Notes: generated from the sequence alone by a model not told the origin. Counted from the stretch's first letter, positions 29,144 to 37,630 are shown. The stretch: DNA of 64,000 nt from DATHZQ01 sp963823505 (GCA_963823505.1 CAWGLY010000005.1:372001-436000), one strand, 5' to 3'. Numbers and translations are program-made.

Positions 29144-30676
29144 ATGGACGGACGCCCCCTCGACGAGCGGTTTTCCGCTGCCTCGAAGGCGGCACAGGCT
29201 GGTGGCCCCGAGAAGTACCACGAGAAGCTGGCCACTCAGGGGAAGCTGTTCGTGCGGGAGCGCGTCGATCTGCTGTGTGACCCGGGAAGCTTCGAAGAGG
29301 ATGGGCTGCTGGCCAACGCGCTGGCCGACGGGCTGGCGGCCGATGCAGTCGTCACCGGCCGCGGCTTGGTGGACGGCAGGCCGGTGATGGTCATCGCCAA
29401 CGATCCAACGGTGAAGGCGGGGAGTTGGGGCAAACGCACGGTGGAGAAGATCATCCGTGCCCTCGAAGCGGCCTACGACGAGATGCTGCCGGTCTTCTAC
29501 CTCGTCGACTCTGCAGGAGCGCGCATCACCGATCAGGTCGACCTGTTCCCGGGACGGCGCGGTGCCGGCAAGATCTTCTACAACCAGGTCAGGCTGTCGG
29601 GTCGGGTGCCCCAGATCTGCTGTCTGTTTGGTCCCTCAGCCGCAGGCGGGGCGTACATCCCGTCGTTCTGCGACGTGGTGATCATGGTGGAGGGCAGGGC
29701 GTCGATGTATCTGGGTTCGCCGCGCATGGCTCAGATGGTCATCGGTGAGGAGACCACGCTGGAAGAGATGGGCGGCGCCAAGATGCACTGCACCGTGTCG
29801 GGTTGTGGCGATGCCCTGGTGAGCAGCGACGAAGATGCGATCCATTGGGCCAGGACGTACTTCTCGTACGTGGCAGGCTCGTACAAGGTCATGCCGCCCA
29901 CCTATGCAGTTGAATCGCCGACCCGCCCCGATCCAGGCACCGTGCTCCCTGCGGATTCGACGCAGGGGTACGACATGGTCGAGTTCCTCGAGGGGGTCGT
30001 CGACGGCGACAGCCTGCTCCAGGTGAAGGAGCTCTTTGCCCCCGAGGTGATCACGGCGTTTGCGCTGCTGGATGGCCGCCCTGTTGGCATCGTTGCCTCG
30101 CAACCGAGCCGGCTCGGCGGCGTGCTGTTCGTCGATTCGGCGGACAAGGCGTCGCGGTTCATCTGGTTGTGCGATGCGTTCAACATCCCGCTGCTGTTCT
30201 TCGCCGACGTTCCCGGCTTCATGATCGGTACCCAGGTGGAGCGACAGGGGATCATCCGGGCGGGGGCCAAGATGCTCACGGCCATTGCCGAGGCGACGGT
30301 GCCGCGGCTGTCGATCATCGTACGCAAGGCCTACGGAGCCGGGTTGTACGCCTTTTCCGGGCCGGGGCTTCGGCCTGAGGCGACGATTGCCCTGCCGACG
30401 GCTGAGATCGCTGTGATGGGGCCCGAGGCCGCCGTCAATGCGGTGTACTTCAACAAGATCCAAGCGCTCCCTGAGGAGGAGCGGGCGGCCTTCGTCGCGG
30501 AGCGCAGGGCCGAATACGAAGAGGACGTCGATCTGTTGCGGCTCGCTTCCGACATGGTGATCGACGCCGTGGTGCAGCCGGAGGACCTGCGGGACGACAT
30601 CATCACCAGGCTTCGCTACGCCGCAAGGAAGGACCGGTTCTTCTCGGGCCGCCGCCATGGAGTCCCCCCGGTATGA
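29144..30676 (+). CDS. Acyl-CoA carboxylase carboxyltransferase (beta) subunit
   Basis: A 510-residue protein with the two crotonase-like halves of biotin-dependent carboxyltransferases. LVDSAGARI near residue 122 and FGPSAAGGAYIPSF near 165 mark the N-half; FADVPGFMIGTQVE near 355 and the KAYGAGLYA segment near 395 mark the C-half. It transfers carboxyl from biotin to an acyl-CoA. The biotin carboxylase partner is not in the window, so acetyl-, propionyl- or methylcrotonyl-CoA specificity is open. ATG at 29144; a GTG three bases earlier is equivalent. Confidence 0.88.
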   Translation: MDGRPLDERFSAASKAAQAGGPEKYHEKLATQGKLFVRERVDLLCDPGSFEEDGLLANALADGLAADAVVTGRGLVDGRPVMVIANDPTVKAGSWGKRTVEKIIRALEAAYDEMLPVFYLVDSAGARITDQVDLFPGRRGAGKIFYNQVRLSGRVPQICCLFGPSAAGGAYIPSFCDVVIMVEGRASMYLGSPRMAQMVIGEETTLEEMGGAKMHCTVSGCGDALVSSDEDAIHWARTYFSYVAGSYKVMPPTYAVESPTRPDPGTVLPADSTQGYDMVEFLEGVVDGDSLLQVKELFAPEVITAFALLDGRPVGIVASQPSRLGGVLFVDSADKASRFIWLCDAFNIPLLFFADVPGFMIGTQVERQGIIRAGAKMLTAIAEATVPRLSIIVRKAYGAGLYAFSGPGLRPEATIALPTAEIAVMGPEAAVNAVYFNKIQALPEEERAAFVAERRAEYEEDVDLLRLASDMVIDAVVQPEDLRDDIITRLRYAARKDRFFSGRRHGVPPV

Positions 30677-30858
30677 GCGAACCGGAGATGGACCACGACG
30701 CCGATGCTGCCAAGGATGTGACGAGCGCCGAGGTCGGTGCCGAGGTAGAGGACGAGAAGATGCCGTTCGGTTTCATCCTCACGATCGTGATGGTCGGCGT
30801 GTACCTGTTGTACCGCATCATCCAGGGCATCGTGCTGCTGATCGACTGGATCTTCTGA
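30673..30858 (+). CDS. Small single-pass membrane protein
   Basis: A 61-residue protein: an acidic 30-residue N-terminus followed by one strongly hydrophobic segment (about residues 32-60) ending in WIF. The ATG overlaps the carboxyltransferase stop by ATGA, so it is made with that enzyme. It might tether or accompany the carboxylase, but no family is recognised. Confidence 0.6.
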   Translation: MSEPEMDHDADAAKDVTSAEVGAEVEDEKMPFGFILTIVMVGVYLLYRIIQGIVLLIDWIF

Positions 30859-30901
30859 GTCGTTTCTGCGGGGCGCAGGTCAACTACACTTCCCATCGCC
30901 A

Positions 30902-30978
30902 CGGGCTGTGGCGCAGCTTGGCAGCGCGCTTGACTGGGGGTCAAGAGGTCGCCGGTTCAAATCCGGCCAGCCCGACCA
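30902..30978 (+). tRNA. tRNA-Pro (anticodon GGG)
   Basis: A complete 77-base cloverleaf including an encoded CCA. The acceptor stem CGGGCTG at 30902-30908 pairs perfectly with CAGCCCG at 30968-30974. The anticodon stem is CTTGA/TCAAG with a seven-base loop whose positions 34-36 read GGG, and the T arm carries GGTTCAAAT. Its 3' half is the integration site of the island that follows. TACACT at 30885-30890 may be the -10 of its promoter. Confidence 0.95.
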
Positions 30979-31876
30979 GCACGGAACCCTGGCACACGCT
31001 GGGGTTTCGCCGCGTCAGCGGGAGATGTCGATGACGCCGTGGAAGCCAAGAGTCCGCGAGAGTCCGCGGAAACGCGGCGTCGAGACGGTCGGCTGTGGCC
31101 TCGTCGAGACCCTCGAACAGGTGCCCATACCTGTCGAGGGTCACTTGGATCGAGGAGTGACCGAACCGGAGTTGGATCACCTTGGGGTGCTCGCCCTGGG
31201 CGATCAACATGGCGGCATGGGTATGTCGCAAGTCGTGAAGCCGGAGCGGCTCGCCGACCGAGGCCCGCACCGCCGGAAGCCAATCTCGTCGCCGGAAGTT
31301 GGTGCGGCGAAGCGGTCCGGCTTGGGGAGCGGTGAACACGTACCCGTCCGCAGCCGCCGGCCAGCGACCGAGGTGAGTCGCCAGCTCGTCGGCGAGGAAT
31401 CTCGGCAGCGCGACCTGACGCCGTGCGGCGGCCGTCTTCGGTGGCGACAGTCTCACCTGCCCTTGCACATCGGAGAGCGCCTCAGCGATCGTCAGCGTCC
31501 GTCTGAGGAGATCCAGCCGATTTACCCGCATTCCGGCGAGCTCTCGCAACCGGCAGCCCGTGTAGGCGGCGGTCAGCACCAGTGCCCGGTAGGGCTCGGC
31601 GATGGCGTCGGCAACTTCGAGCACCTCGTCACCGGTGAGGAAGCGCATCTCGCTGCGAGTCTTCGGTGGGAGCTTGATGCCGCGACACGGCGACCGGGCG
31701 ATCAGGTCCGAGTCGGCAGACGAGAACAGGCCGGCGACGAGGAGGTAGGCCTGGCGGATCGTCGATGGCGCCAGACCCTTGTGCTCGAGGTGGGCGACGA
31801 AGGCCTGAACGTCGGTTGGCGTCACCGACCCGAGCTGGCGGCGACCGAAGTGGGGGAGGACGTGGTTGCGCACCAA
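30941..31876 (-). CDS. int: Phage-type tyrosine integrase, probably 5'-truncated
   Basis: A 311-residue recombinase. Catalytic residues are all present: Arg in TGCRLREL near residue 110, HxxR in HDLRHTHAAM near 216, His in FGHSSIQV near 240 and Tyr in LDRYGHLF near 250. The last residues (VGLAGFEPATS) are the reverse reading of the tRNA-Pro 3' end, typical of tRNA-site integrases. The only start is GTG 31876, inside the core-binding domain. Homologous-looking sequence (HLRKST...) continues in frame about 50 codons upstream to a stop near 32041, but no start codon is found there. The arm-binding domain is missing. Confidence 0.85.
   Translation of the reverse strand: MVRNHVLPHFGRRQLGSVTPTDVQAFVAHLEHKGLAPSTIRQAYLLVAGLFSSADSDLIARSPCRGIKLPPKTRSEMRFLTGDEVLEVADAIAEPYRALVLTAAYTGCRLRELAGMRVNRLDLLRRTLTIAEALSDVQGQVRLSPPKTAAARRQVALPRFLADELATHLGRWPAAADGYVFTAPQAGPLRRTNFRRRDWLPAVRASVGEPLRLHDLRHTHAAMLIAQGEHPKVIQLRFGHSSIQVTLDRYGHLFEGLDEATADRLDAAFPRTLADSWLPRRHRHLPLTRRNPSVCQGSVLVGLAGFEPATS
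30944..30979 (+). other. Left attachment site (attL) in tRNA-Pro
   Basis: 36 bases covering the T arm, the 3' acceptor strand and CCA of tRNA-Pro. They recur at 40148-40183 with one mismatch (T in the tRNA copy, G in the distal copy). Integration here keeps the tRNA intact. Confidence 0.85.
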
Positions 31877-31909
31877 CGAGTCGGCGCCGGCACGGGTCGA
31901 CTTGCGTAG

Positions 31910-32155
31910 GTGGACGCGGCTCGCCTGCCGGCGGTGTTCGCTCCAGAGATGCAGCGCCTGCTCGTGGCCAGGTCCGCGGCCCTCGACGTCCGGGAACGCC
32001 GCCTCGACGAGCGAGAGCAGTCGCTGCTGGCGTCAGAGCGTCTTCTGCGGGCACGAACGAGGCCGCTCGAGCTGCTGGGGAGATCGAGTGTCGGTCGCAA
32101 TGATCCCTGCCCGTGCGGATCCGGCTTCAAATACAAGCGATGCCACGGCAGCTGA
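31910..32155 (+). CDS. Small SEC-C motif protein
   Basis: An 81-residue protein from a GTG at 31910 (an in-frame ATG at 31949 is an alternative). An Arg/Glu-rich segment that could form a coiled coil is followed by a perfect SEC-C zinc motif, GRNDPCPCGSG...KRCHG, at the C-terminus. This motif ends SecA and many unrelated proteins and binds zinc. The first 130 bases are antisense to the lost 5' part of the integrase frame, so one of the two readings has been rearranged. It may be the tail of a larger gene. Confidence 0.6.
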   Translation: MDAARLPAVFAPEMQRLLVARSAALDVRERRLDEREQSLLASERLLRARTRPLELLGRSSVGRNDPCPCGSGFKYKRCHGS

Positions 32156-32195
32156 CCGGCCGCTACTGATAGTGAGATATGGATGCGTCCGGAAA

Positions 32196-32264
32196 TGCCG
32201 GTTCCCGGACGGTGGTGGGTGCGCGATATCGCTCGAGCCCGTGAGTGATCTGGGCGGGCACCGA
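32196..32264 (-). repeat. Palindromic repeat, long form, copy E1
   Basis: A 69-bp element identical to 35880-35949 except for one missing G. Its ends are complementary (CGGTTCCCG against CGGGCACCG, 8 of 9) and its centre contains the palindrome GCGATATCGC. On the minus strand its end matches that of the 60-bp family (GTCCGGGAAC then CGGCAC, as in copy B), so it is probably a longer member in opposite orientation. It lies 30 bases beyond the stop of the lipoprotein gene. Confidence 0.7.
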
Positions 32265-32294
32265 ATCGCTTGGCCGGGGGCGGGCGGCAGCCTG

Positions 32295-34568
32295 CTAACC
32301 CGCTCCGAGGATCCAATAGCCCGGGGGAATCGCATCGACGAGATGTAGCTCTTTGAAGCTGTCGGCGTCGATGATGCCGACGTCTTGTCCGTTGCTGTTG
32401 TTGGTGGCGACGATGATGCGAGTCCCGGTGCGATCCCAAAACGCCGAGGCCCAGCCTGGTCCCCTGTACGCCTTGACGACGGTGGCAGCTCCCGTGTCGA
32501 GGTCCACGATTGTGAGCCTGTGCAGGGTGTCCGGATCGCTTCCCGAGACTGCGTCGACGAGCAGTAGACCTCGGTCCCGGGCGATAGTGGGGAGGTCGGG
32601 GCTGGTGCTGGGGATGCTGACCGCGCCGGCCCGGGTCCAGCGATCGGCGCCAGGAGGCAGATCGATCCGGGTGGCTGCGCTGGTGTTCGTGAGCGGGCTA
32701 AGGAAGAGTGCGCAATCCCGTTCGCAGTCTTCCCAGATGAGAATCTCTGAGGTGGCCTCGATCGGTTGACCTGAGCCGTACGAGGTCACGGTGCGGACGG
32801 TGTCGATGATGGCGATTTCGTCGTCATTGGTGATCACGAGGCTGTCTCCTGCGGCGAACACGGGTTGGAAGCCGGTGGGCAACTCAGCATCGACGAGAGC
32901 ATCCCCTGTGGAGGTTTCGACGTATTCGAGGTTGGTGGGGTAGGCCCAGATCCAAGCATGGGAGCCGTCGTCCGTCGGGTAGACGCTGCCCTCGACGGTG
33001 CCGAGCAGTCGTGGCGGCTGTGTCAATTCGAGCAGGAGTCCGTAGCCGTCCTGTGGGTCGTGATGCTCGTAGAGCTTGGGGGGACCGGTGTTCCAGACGA
33101 TGAGGTCGCCCCGTGGCGTGATCGTGAGGTCGAGGGCGTCACCGCCGGCGGTGTGAGCCCCGCCGTAGTCGGCCCGGGTGCCGAAGCGCATCTCGAGGAG
33201 CGAGATCGCTGCCTGCCCATTGATGGCCGCCACGGTCAGTTCGGGTCCAGCAGGAAGCGTGGCGCCACCGGCTCCGACCCGCGTCAGCCCCGCAACCTCG
33301 ACGATCGCCGGTAGCTCCACGGCGGGTAGACCCTCGGCAGGGATCGGAGTGCCGCTCGGAGCCCAGCCTGGTTCGCTGACATAGAGTCGGTCCGAGCGAA
33401 ACACCACGCGATCCCCGGCCATGATTGCCATGGCACCCCACCCAGCTGGCGACTCGCCGATGAGGTGCCACGTGTCCGTGTCCGGCTGATATGCCAGTAG
33501 GAGCGGATCCGACGGGTCCACACCCGTGCCGAAATGCCCCGTCGAAACCAGTACACGATCACCGGTCCACAGCAGGGTCTGGCTCCCGAGGTTGCACTCG
33601 CATCCGTCCGGTTCCGGGAGCGGCTCAGGAAGCGCGGCCCACACATTCGCGGTGACGTCGAGGCGGGAACCGACCGCCCGTTCCGAACCAACAGAATGGG
33701 CGGGAAGCCCGCCCCAGATCACAAGGTCGTCACCGGTCCAGACAAGATCAAGGGCGGCTGGCCACGCAGGTGGATCCGAGAAGATCCTCCAGGTATCGGT
33801 TGCCGGATCGAGTGCCAGCCCTTGATGGACCCGCCGGAAGACGGGGCCGGATCCCCACACCGGCCAGACGGCCAACTCCGATCCCATCCAGACGATTTCG
33901 TTGATCCGACCCAGATCGGCGGGTGTCTGTGAGAAGCTCCGCCACTGGTCGGTTGGCGGGTTGTAGGCGGCGGCTCCTTGCTGGGTGACGACAATCATCT
34001 CGGAACCAGTCCAGACCGCTTCGGCGTACTCACCCGAAAGCGGAGCATCAGGGAGGGACCGCCAGGAGTCGGTCGCTGGACTGTAGGCAACGGTGGACCG
34101 AGAGCCGGCACCACAGCAGATGATCACCTCGTCACCCGTCCACACGCCGGTGGCCCCGTACGTCGCTGGTTTCGGACTGGGGCTGATCGTCCGCCAGACG
34201 TTCGACTCAAGCTCGTACGCGTATCCGGGCTCACCAGCAGGAACCCCGTTGCTCGACTCGTCTTCGCCGCCCCAAAACACCAGTTCGTCGCCGGTCCACA
34301 CCAGAACCTCATTCCAGGCCGCCACGCCTTCGGGGAACTCAACCGCGTCGAAACCCGCAACCGACGACAAAATGGCGCCTGGCTGAGGATCAGACCGGAC
34401 CAGCGTCGATCCCGGGACGGAGTTCCGGGTTGTAGTGGTCGAGGTCGACGAGGCCGACGTGACACTCACCACGGTCGACGTAGTTGAGCCGCTCTCTGAA
34501 CCTGGCTCGCTGGTGCACGACACAGCAAGCAGAACAACGACTATCAGAAGTGACACCCGAGCTGCCAT
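32295..34568 (-). CDS. Large lipoprotein with kelch/beta-propeller-like repeats
   Basis: A 757-residue predicted lipoprotein: hydrophobic signal with lipobox LAVSC (Cys18), then a Ser/Thr-rich linker to about residue 50. Residues 60-390 contain at least five repeats built on VWTGDELVxWGG ... YSPATDSWR, the pattern of kelch or galactose-oxidase-type propeller blades. The C-terminal half has strand-rich WD-like segments without a firm family. It would sit on the outer face of the membrane. ATG at 34568 chosen because it begins the signal peptide. It is the largest gene of the island and lies between repeats F and E1. Confidence 0.78.
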   Translation of the reverse strand: MAARVSLLIVVVLLAVSCTSEPGSESGSTTSTVVSVTSASSTSTTTTRNSVPGSTLVRSDPQPGAILSSVAGFDAVEFPEGVAAWNEVLVWTGDELVFWGGEDESSNGVPAGEPGYAYELESNVWRTISPSPKPATYGATGVWTGDEVIICCGAGSRSTVAYSPATDSWRSLPDAPLSGEYAEAVWTGSEMIVVTQQGAAAYNPPTDQWRSFSQTPADLGRINEIVWMGSELAVWPVWGSGPVFRRVHQGLALDPATDTWRIFSDPPAWPAALDLVWTGDDLVIWGGLPAHSVGSERAVGSRLDVTANVWAALPEPLPEPDGCECNLGSQTLLWTGDRVLVSTGHFGTGVDPSDPLLLAYQPDTDTWHLIGESPAGWGAMAIMAGDRVVFRSDRLYVSEPGWAPSGTPIPAEGLPAVELPAIVEVAGLTRVGAGGATLPAGPELTVAAINGQAAISLLEMRFGTRADYGGAHTAGGDALDLTITPRGDLIVWNTGPPKLYEHHDPQDGYGLLLELTQPPRLLGTVEGSVYPTDDGSHAWIWAYPTNLEYVETSTGDALVDAELPTGFQPVFAAGDSLVITNDDEIAIIDTVRTVTSYGSGQPIEATSEILIWEDCERDCALFLSPLTNTSAATRIDLPPGADRWTRAGAVSIPSTSPDLPTIARDRGLLLVDAVSGSDPDTLHRLTIVDLDTGAATVVKAYRGPGWASAFWDRTGTRIIVATNNSNGQDVGIIDADSFKELHLVDAIPPGYWILGAG

Positions 34569-34649
34569 GGCGACAGTATGACGAAAACCGTCCGGAGTTG
34601 GTTCCCACGCACCGCAGGGCGCGCAACAACGATGCTCAGAGCCGTGACG

Positions 34650-34708
34650 ACACCGAACACGAGATACGCGCCATATCGCACCGATGCGAGAACCACGCAT
34701 AGCGGCAC
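34650..34708 (+). repeat. Palindromic 60-bp family repeat, copy F
   Basis: A 59-bp member starting ACACCGAAC and ending AGCGGCAC, sharing CCGAACACGAGATAC with the consensus start. It contains an internal hairpin (CGATGCG/CGCATAG). It lies 81 bases before the lipoprotein start and downstream of the 194-residue secreted protein gene. The 317 bases between those two genes hold only this repeat and the hairpin at 34833-34864. Confidence 0.65.
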
Positions 34709-34832
34709 GTACGGGTGCAGATACTTCACCGATGGCTGGGTGAGCCTAGGCCTGGGACGCCTCGGCGTTCCTATGCGACACTCGCCGCCAAGCTCCCCTC
34801 AGTGTGTCCGTCTGAGTCCCGAGCCCGAGCCA

Positions 34833-34864
34833 CCCGGCTACGCACGTTCGGAGCGGTAGCCGGG
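34833..34864 (-). terminator. Strong hairpin, possible terminator of the secreted-protein gene
   Basis: A perfect 9-bp stem (CCCGGCTAC / GTAGCCGGG) with a 14-base loop, 22 bases beyond the stop of the leftward gene at 34886. No T-tract follows, so termination would be of the GC-rich hairpin type. The loop (GCACGTTCGGAGCG) resembles the centre of the island repeats. Confidence 0.5.
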
Positions 34865-34885
34865 CGGCCATGAACCTTCAGCGCC

Positions 34886-35470
34886 TCATGGGCAAGCGAT
34901 GATCTCGACGGTGTTGGTCAATGTGAACCCATCTGACAGGGTCCACGTGATGTCGTAGGTCCCCGCCTCGAGTGACCCGTATACGGGCACCCCGTACGAG
35001 AACCACGCATCTGCATCGAACTCGTCGGCGAAGAAGCCATCGGGGTCGAAGATGGGCTTCACTGGCGTCTGCTTCGAATCAAGGATCTCCCCGTTGAGGG
35101 TGAGCGTCTGATCCGGGAAGGCCTTCATGTCTGCCTTGGGACCAAAGGCGACCACCCAGATCCCGAAGGTGTAGGAATCACAGAACGGTCCCGAGGGCCA
35201 ACCCGGCACCGGGCTGAGACGCACGGCGCCGATGCCCGAGTTCGGTTCGCCCTCGATGTCGAACGTATCGAAGACAAAGGCGTTCGGTGCGGCATGGAAC
35301 CACGCCTGTCCACCCTTCTCGAACGTGGCGATGGACGTTGCTTCGCCGCCGGTGAACCACGTATTGAAGGCACTGTTCAGTGTTCCCTGGGGGCTGGGCG
35401 CTGAGGTTGCGGGTGCAACCGTGATCAGCACCAGCGCCATGGCAATCAGCCCTATCGTCAATCTGCGCAA
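34886..35470 (-). CDS. Secreted protein of unknown family
   Basis: A 194-residue protein with a signal peptide (RRLTIGLIAMALVLITVAPATSA, given as residues 2-24). The mature part is acidic and strand-rich, with aromatic motifs (NTWFTGG, DAWFSYG) and an Ig-like ending TLTNTVEIIACP. The start is set by a perfect AGGAGG six bases before a TTG at 35470; longer readings to 35524 lack such a site. No family recognised. It lies between repeats A and F and has its own hairpin downstream. Confidence 0.7.
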   Translation of the reverse strand: MRRLTIGLIAMALVLITVAPATSAPSPQGTLNSAFNTWFTGGEATSIATFEKGGQAWFHAAPNAFVFDTFDIEGEPNSGIGAVRLSPVPGWPSGPFCDSYTFGIWVVAFGPKADMKAFPDQTLTLNGEILDSKQTPVKPIFDPDGFFADEFDADAWFSYGVPVYGSLEAGTYDITWTLSDGFTLTNTVEIIACP

Positions 35471-35757
35471 GATGCACCTCCTCACGACGTTTCGGATTTG
35501 CGACTGGTCCTCACCTCCCCTCACAACCGCAGGGCCGCACCTTCTGCTCTACCGGAGCTGCCTACTCGCTCACACCCGTCACAAGTCACTTCCCAGTCCC
35601 GACCTCACGCCCAGACAAAGCGGTCGTGCTGGCCTTCGACCCGGTCGGCCGGTTCGGAGAGGTGGGCGTTCACCTCGGAGAACGATGATGTCACTCATGC
35701 CGGACACCGCAGATCAGAATCTCCGTATCACGGGCCCCTTCCTCGTCACTCTGCTCA
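35471..35757. other. Non-coding stretch upstream of the secreted-protein gene
   Basis: About 290 bases with no supportable gene on either strand. Short open frames lack ribosome-binding sites and recognisable motifs. It probably holds the promoter of the leftward gene and possibly decayed cassette sequence, ending at repeat A. Confidence 0.5.
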
Positions 35758-35817
35758 GCGCCGATCACCAAATACGTTGCACGAGCGAGCACATGCTCAA
35801 TACACGCAGATCGGCAC
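35758..35817 (+). repeat. Palindromic 60-bp family repeat, copy A
   Basis: Exactly 60 bp, starting GCGCCGATCACCAAATAC and ending GATCGGCAC. The ends are inverted copies (GCGCCGATC against GTGCCGATC, 8 of 9). It is separated from the oppositely oriented repeat E2 by only 62 bases with no gene. Confidence 0.7.
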
Positions 35818-35868
35818 TTCGAGGAGCGGTCGCCCATCGCGGCGCCTTCACTCTGCGCGGTGGCCGTT

Positions 35869-36600
35869 CTACTCCCGAGTGCCGGTTCCCGGACGGTGGT
35901 GGGTGCGCGATATCGCTCGAGGCCCGTGAGTGATCTGGGCGGGCACCGATACAGTCGGCTCATCCGCTCCCGATCGTGTCTGCGTACGGCCTGATCGCTG
36001 CAGGATGCTAGGCCAGGGACTGCGGCGGGCCCCGAGCGGAACGAGGAACCGCAACACGGTCCCACCAAGTCCGCCTTTCGCCTCAGCAAGGCACATCCCC
36101 GCCGCTATGAACAATGCCTCGGGGTTTTGTGGGCGATGGCGGCTCTCCGAGGTGTGTGACAGGTCCCATGCATGGAGATGCCATTCGGCGGCGGCCACAC
36201 CACAATGCAGCCCAACGGTGACCGTCCCATACGGATACCCGTAGGCCAGGTTCCAATAGTCGGTGGCGCGCCCCAGTTAGGCGGTGGCGGTTTCCACGAA
36301 TTCTGCAATCGCTTCGGGACCGGAGACGCCTCCGATCCTTGCGAGGGCGTCATCGTTGCGCTGGTCCATTTCGGATGCGGTGAACGGAGGCGAGGCATCG
36401 CCTGCGATTGCCCGGTCGAGCCACTCGTGATACCAGCGGGCGACGGCCACCAGGTGGCGTGCTGTTTGCGTACCAGTCCAGCGGCCACAGGCCGGCAGCT
36501 CCCAGGCTCGGTTGCTCAAGCTCGAGCTGATCCGCTCGACCGACTCGACCCCCTCGCGGAACAGTCGATTGACGAGATCCACCGTCAGCTCAGCGGCCAC
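35869..36600 (-). pseudogene. DinB/maleylpyruvate-isomerase-like protein, broken by an in-frame stop
   Basis: The frame starts at a GTG at 36600 with GAGGAG six bases upstream. The N-terminus (DLVNRLFREGVESVERI, then W-TGTQTARHLVAVARW with histidine) matches the DinB-like four-helix family. After 107 codons a TAA at 36277-36279 interrupts it, and the same frame then continues with DYWNLAYGYPYG and AAAEWHLHAWDLSH, the second and third metal-ligand helices of this family. A single codon change would restore it. The 3' end reads into repeat E2. It is probably non-functional, unless the stop is a sequence error. Confidence 0.7.
35880..35949 (-). repeat. Palindromic repeat, long form, copy E2
   Basis: 70 bp, identical to E1 (32196-32264) except for one extra G. 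It forms the tail of the DinB-like pseudogene reading frame. Near-identity over 3.6 kb distance implies recent duplication or selection. Confidence 0.7.
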
Positions 36601-36656
36601 TGCACACTCCTCGGCTTTCGTCGTTGCCAACGGACCAGAAACTAGAGCCTTGCACA

Positions 36657-36716
36657 ACGCCGATCACCAAATACCGAGCAGGAACGCACATCGCGCCAAG
36701 AGTCCGGGAACGGCAC
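36657..36716 (+). repeat. Palindromic 60-bp family repeat, copy B
   Basis: 60 bp from ACGCCGATCACCAAATAC to AACGGCAC. Its right part (AGTCCGGGAACGGCAC) is closest to the long forms E1/E2. It lies between the divergent DinB-like pseudogene and vapB. Confidence 0.7.
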
Positions 36717-36784
36717 AGATGCGTGCGGCTACTACTTCCAGCAAGGGGCTATCTTTTCGTCCCTGATCGGATATCCTGCGGGGT

Positions 36785-36991
36785 ATGACGAAGAGATTGA
36801 TTGACGTAGACGACGACAAGCTCGAGGCGGTCAAGGCATTGCTGGGCACTGCCACGCTCAAGGCGACCGTGAACGCTGCGCTGGACGAGGTCCTGGCGCT
36901 GGACCAGCGGCGACAGGCGCTACTGGCCGAACGCGGCGTGGACTTGAGCGAACTCGCAGACTCTGACGCCCGCCGAGCGGCATGGGGTTGA
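36785..36991 (+). CDS. vapB: VapB-type antitoxin
   Basis: A 68-residue protein with a short ribbon-helix-helix-like N-terminus (MTKRLIDVDDDKLEAVKALLG, split as residues 1-21) and TLKATVNAALDEVL, as in many actinobacterial VapB antitoxins, then an acidic toxin-wrapping tail. It overlaps the toxin gene by ten bases. Antitoxins of this kind bind the toxin and repress their own promoter. Confidence 0.82.
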   Translation: MTKRLIDVDDDKLEAVKALLGTATLKATVNAALDEVLALDQRRQALLAERGVDLSELADSDARRAAWG

Positions 36992-37404
36992 AGCCCTACT
37001 ACCTCGGCGACACCTCAGCACTCGCCCGCCTCACACATCCAACGGTGGCACCTCGCTTGGCGCCACTTCTCGAGAGCGGACTGGTCGCCCGGTGCACACC
37101 AACGGATCTCGAGGCCGGCTACGCTTCGCCCAGCCCGGCCGCACACCGCGCCATGCGCCAGTTCCGGGCTGCGTGGCCGCTGGTGGCGATGGATCAACCC
37201 TTACTGGATCGGGCAGTCGAGGTGCAGGACGTGCTTGCCGATCGCAGCCAACATCGTGGCGCCAAGATCGCCGACCTGCTCATTGCGGCTGCAGCCGAAG
37301 CAGCCGGACTGGTCGTACTCCACTACGACCACGACTTCGACCTGATCGCAACCGTGACCGGCCAACCCGTTGAATGGATCGTGCCGGCTGGAACCGTCGC
37401 CTGA
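36982..37404 (+). CDS. vapC: VapC toxin, PIN-domain ribonuclease
   Basis: A 140-residue PIN domain. The acidic metal-binding residues are visible: LGDTSAL near residue 9, DLEAGY near 43, IADLLIAA near 97 and HYDHDFDLIA near 114. PIN toxins cleave RNA, often tRNA. It is the only rightward unit in the island interior and is bounded by repeats B and C. Confidence 0.87.
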   Translation: MGLKPYYLGDTSALARLTHPTVAPRLAPLLESGLVARCTPTDLEAGYASPSPAAHRAMRQFRAAWPLVAMDQPLLDRAVEVQDVLADRSQHRGAKIADLLIAAAAEAAGLVVLHYDHDFDLIATVTGQPVEWIVPAGTVA

Positions 37405-37440
37405 CGTAACCATCACCCTCCGTCACACTCCAAGCCAGCC

Positions 37441-37500
37441 ACGCCGAGCACCAGATACGTTGCAGGAACGATCACTTCGCCGAGTGTCCGAGAGCGGCAC
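37441..37500 (+). repeat. Palindromic 60-bp family repeat, copy C
   Basis: 60 bp from ACGCCGAGCACCAGATAC to GAGCGGCAC, 36 bases after the vapC stop and about 130 bases beyond the stop of the leftward lipoprotein gene. It carries an internal CACT...AGTG hairpin. Confidence 0.7.
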
Positions 37501-37630
37501 GTCCAGCGCTACCTAGGCGAGGTCGTCGGGTGCCACGGATGGTGGCGGGACGTTCCAACCGATGGGCGGCGGAGGACGGAGTGCCCACGCGTCGTTTCGT
37601 CTCGCTTGGCTCGGGGGGTTGTCGGTTCGG

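Noticed and set aside
34833..34864. Eighth member of the island repeat family
   Set aside because: Only 32 bases with a different stem; better explained as a hairpin terminator.
35691..36089. 132-codon leftward frame over repeats A and E2
   Set aside because: No ribosome-binding site or recognisable domain; it mostly translates the two repeats.
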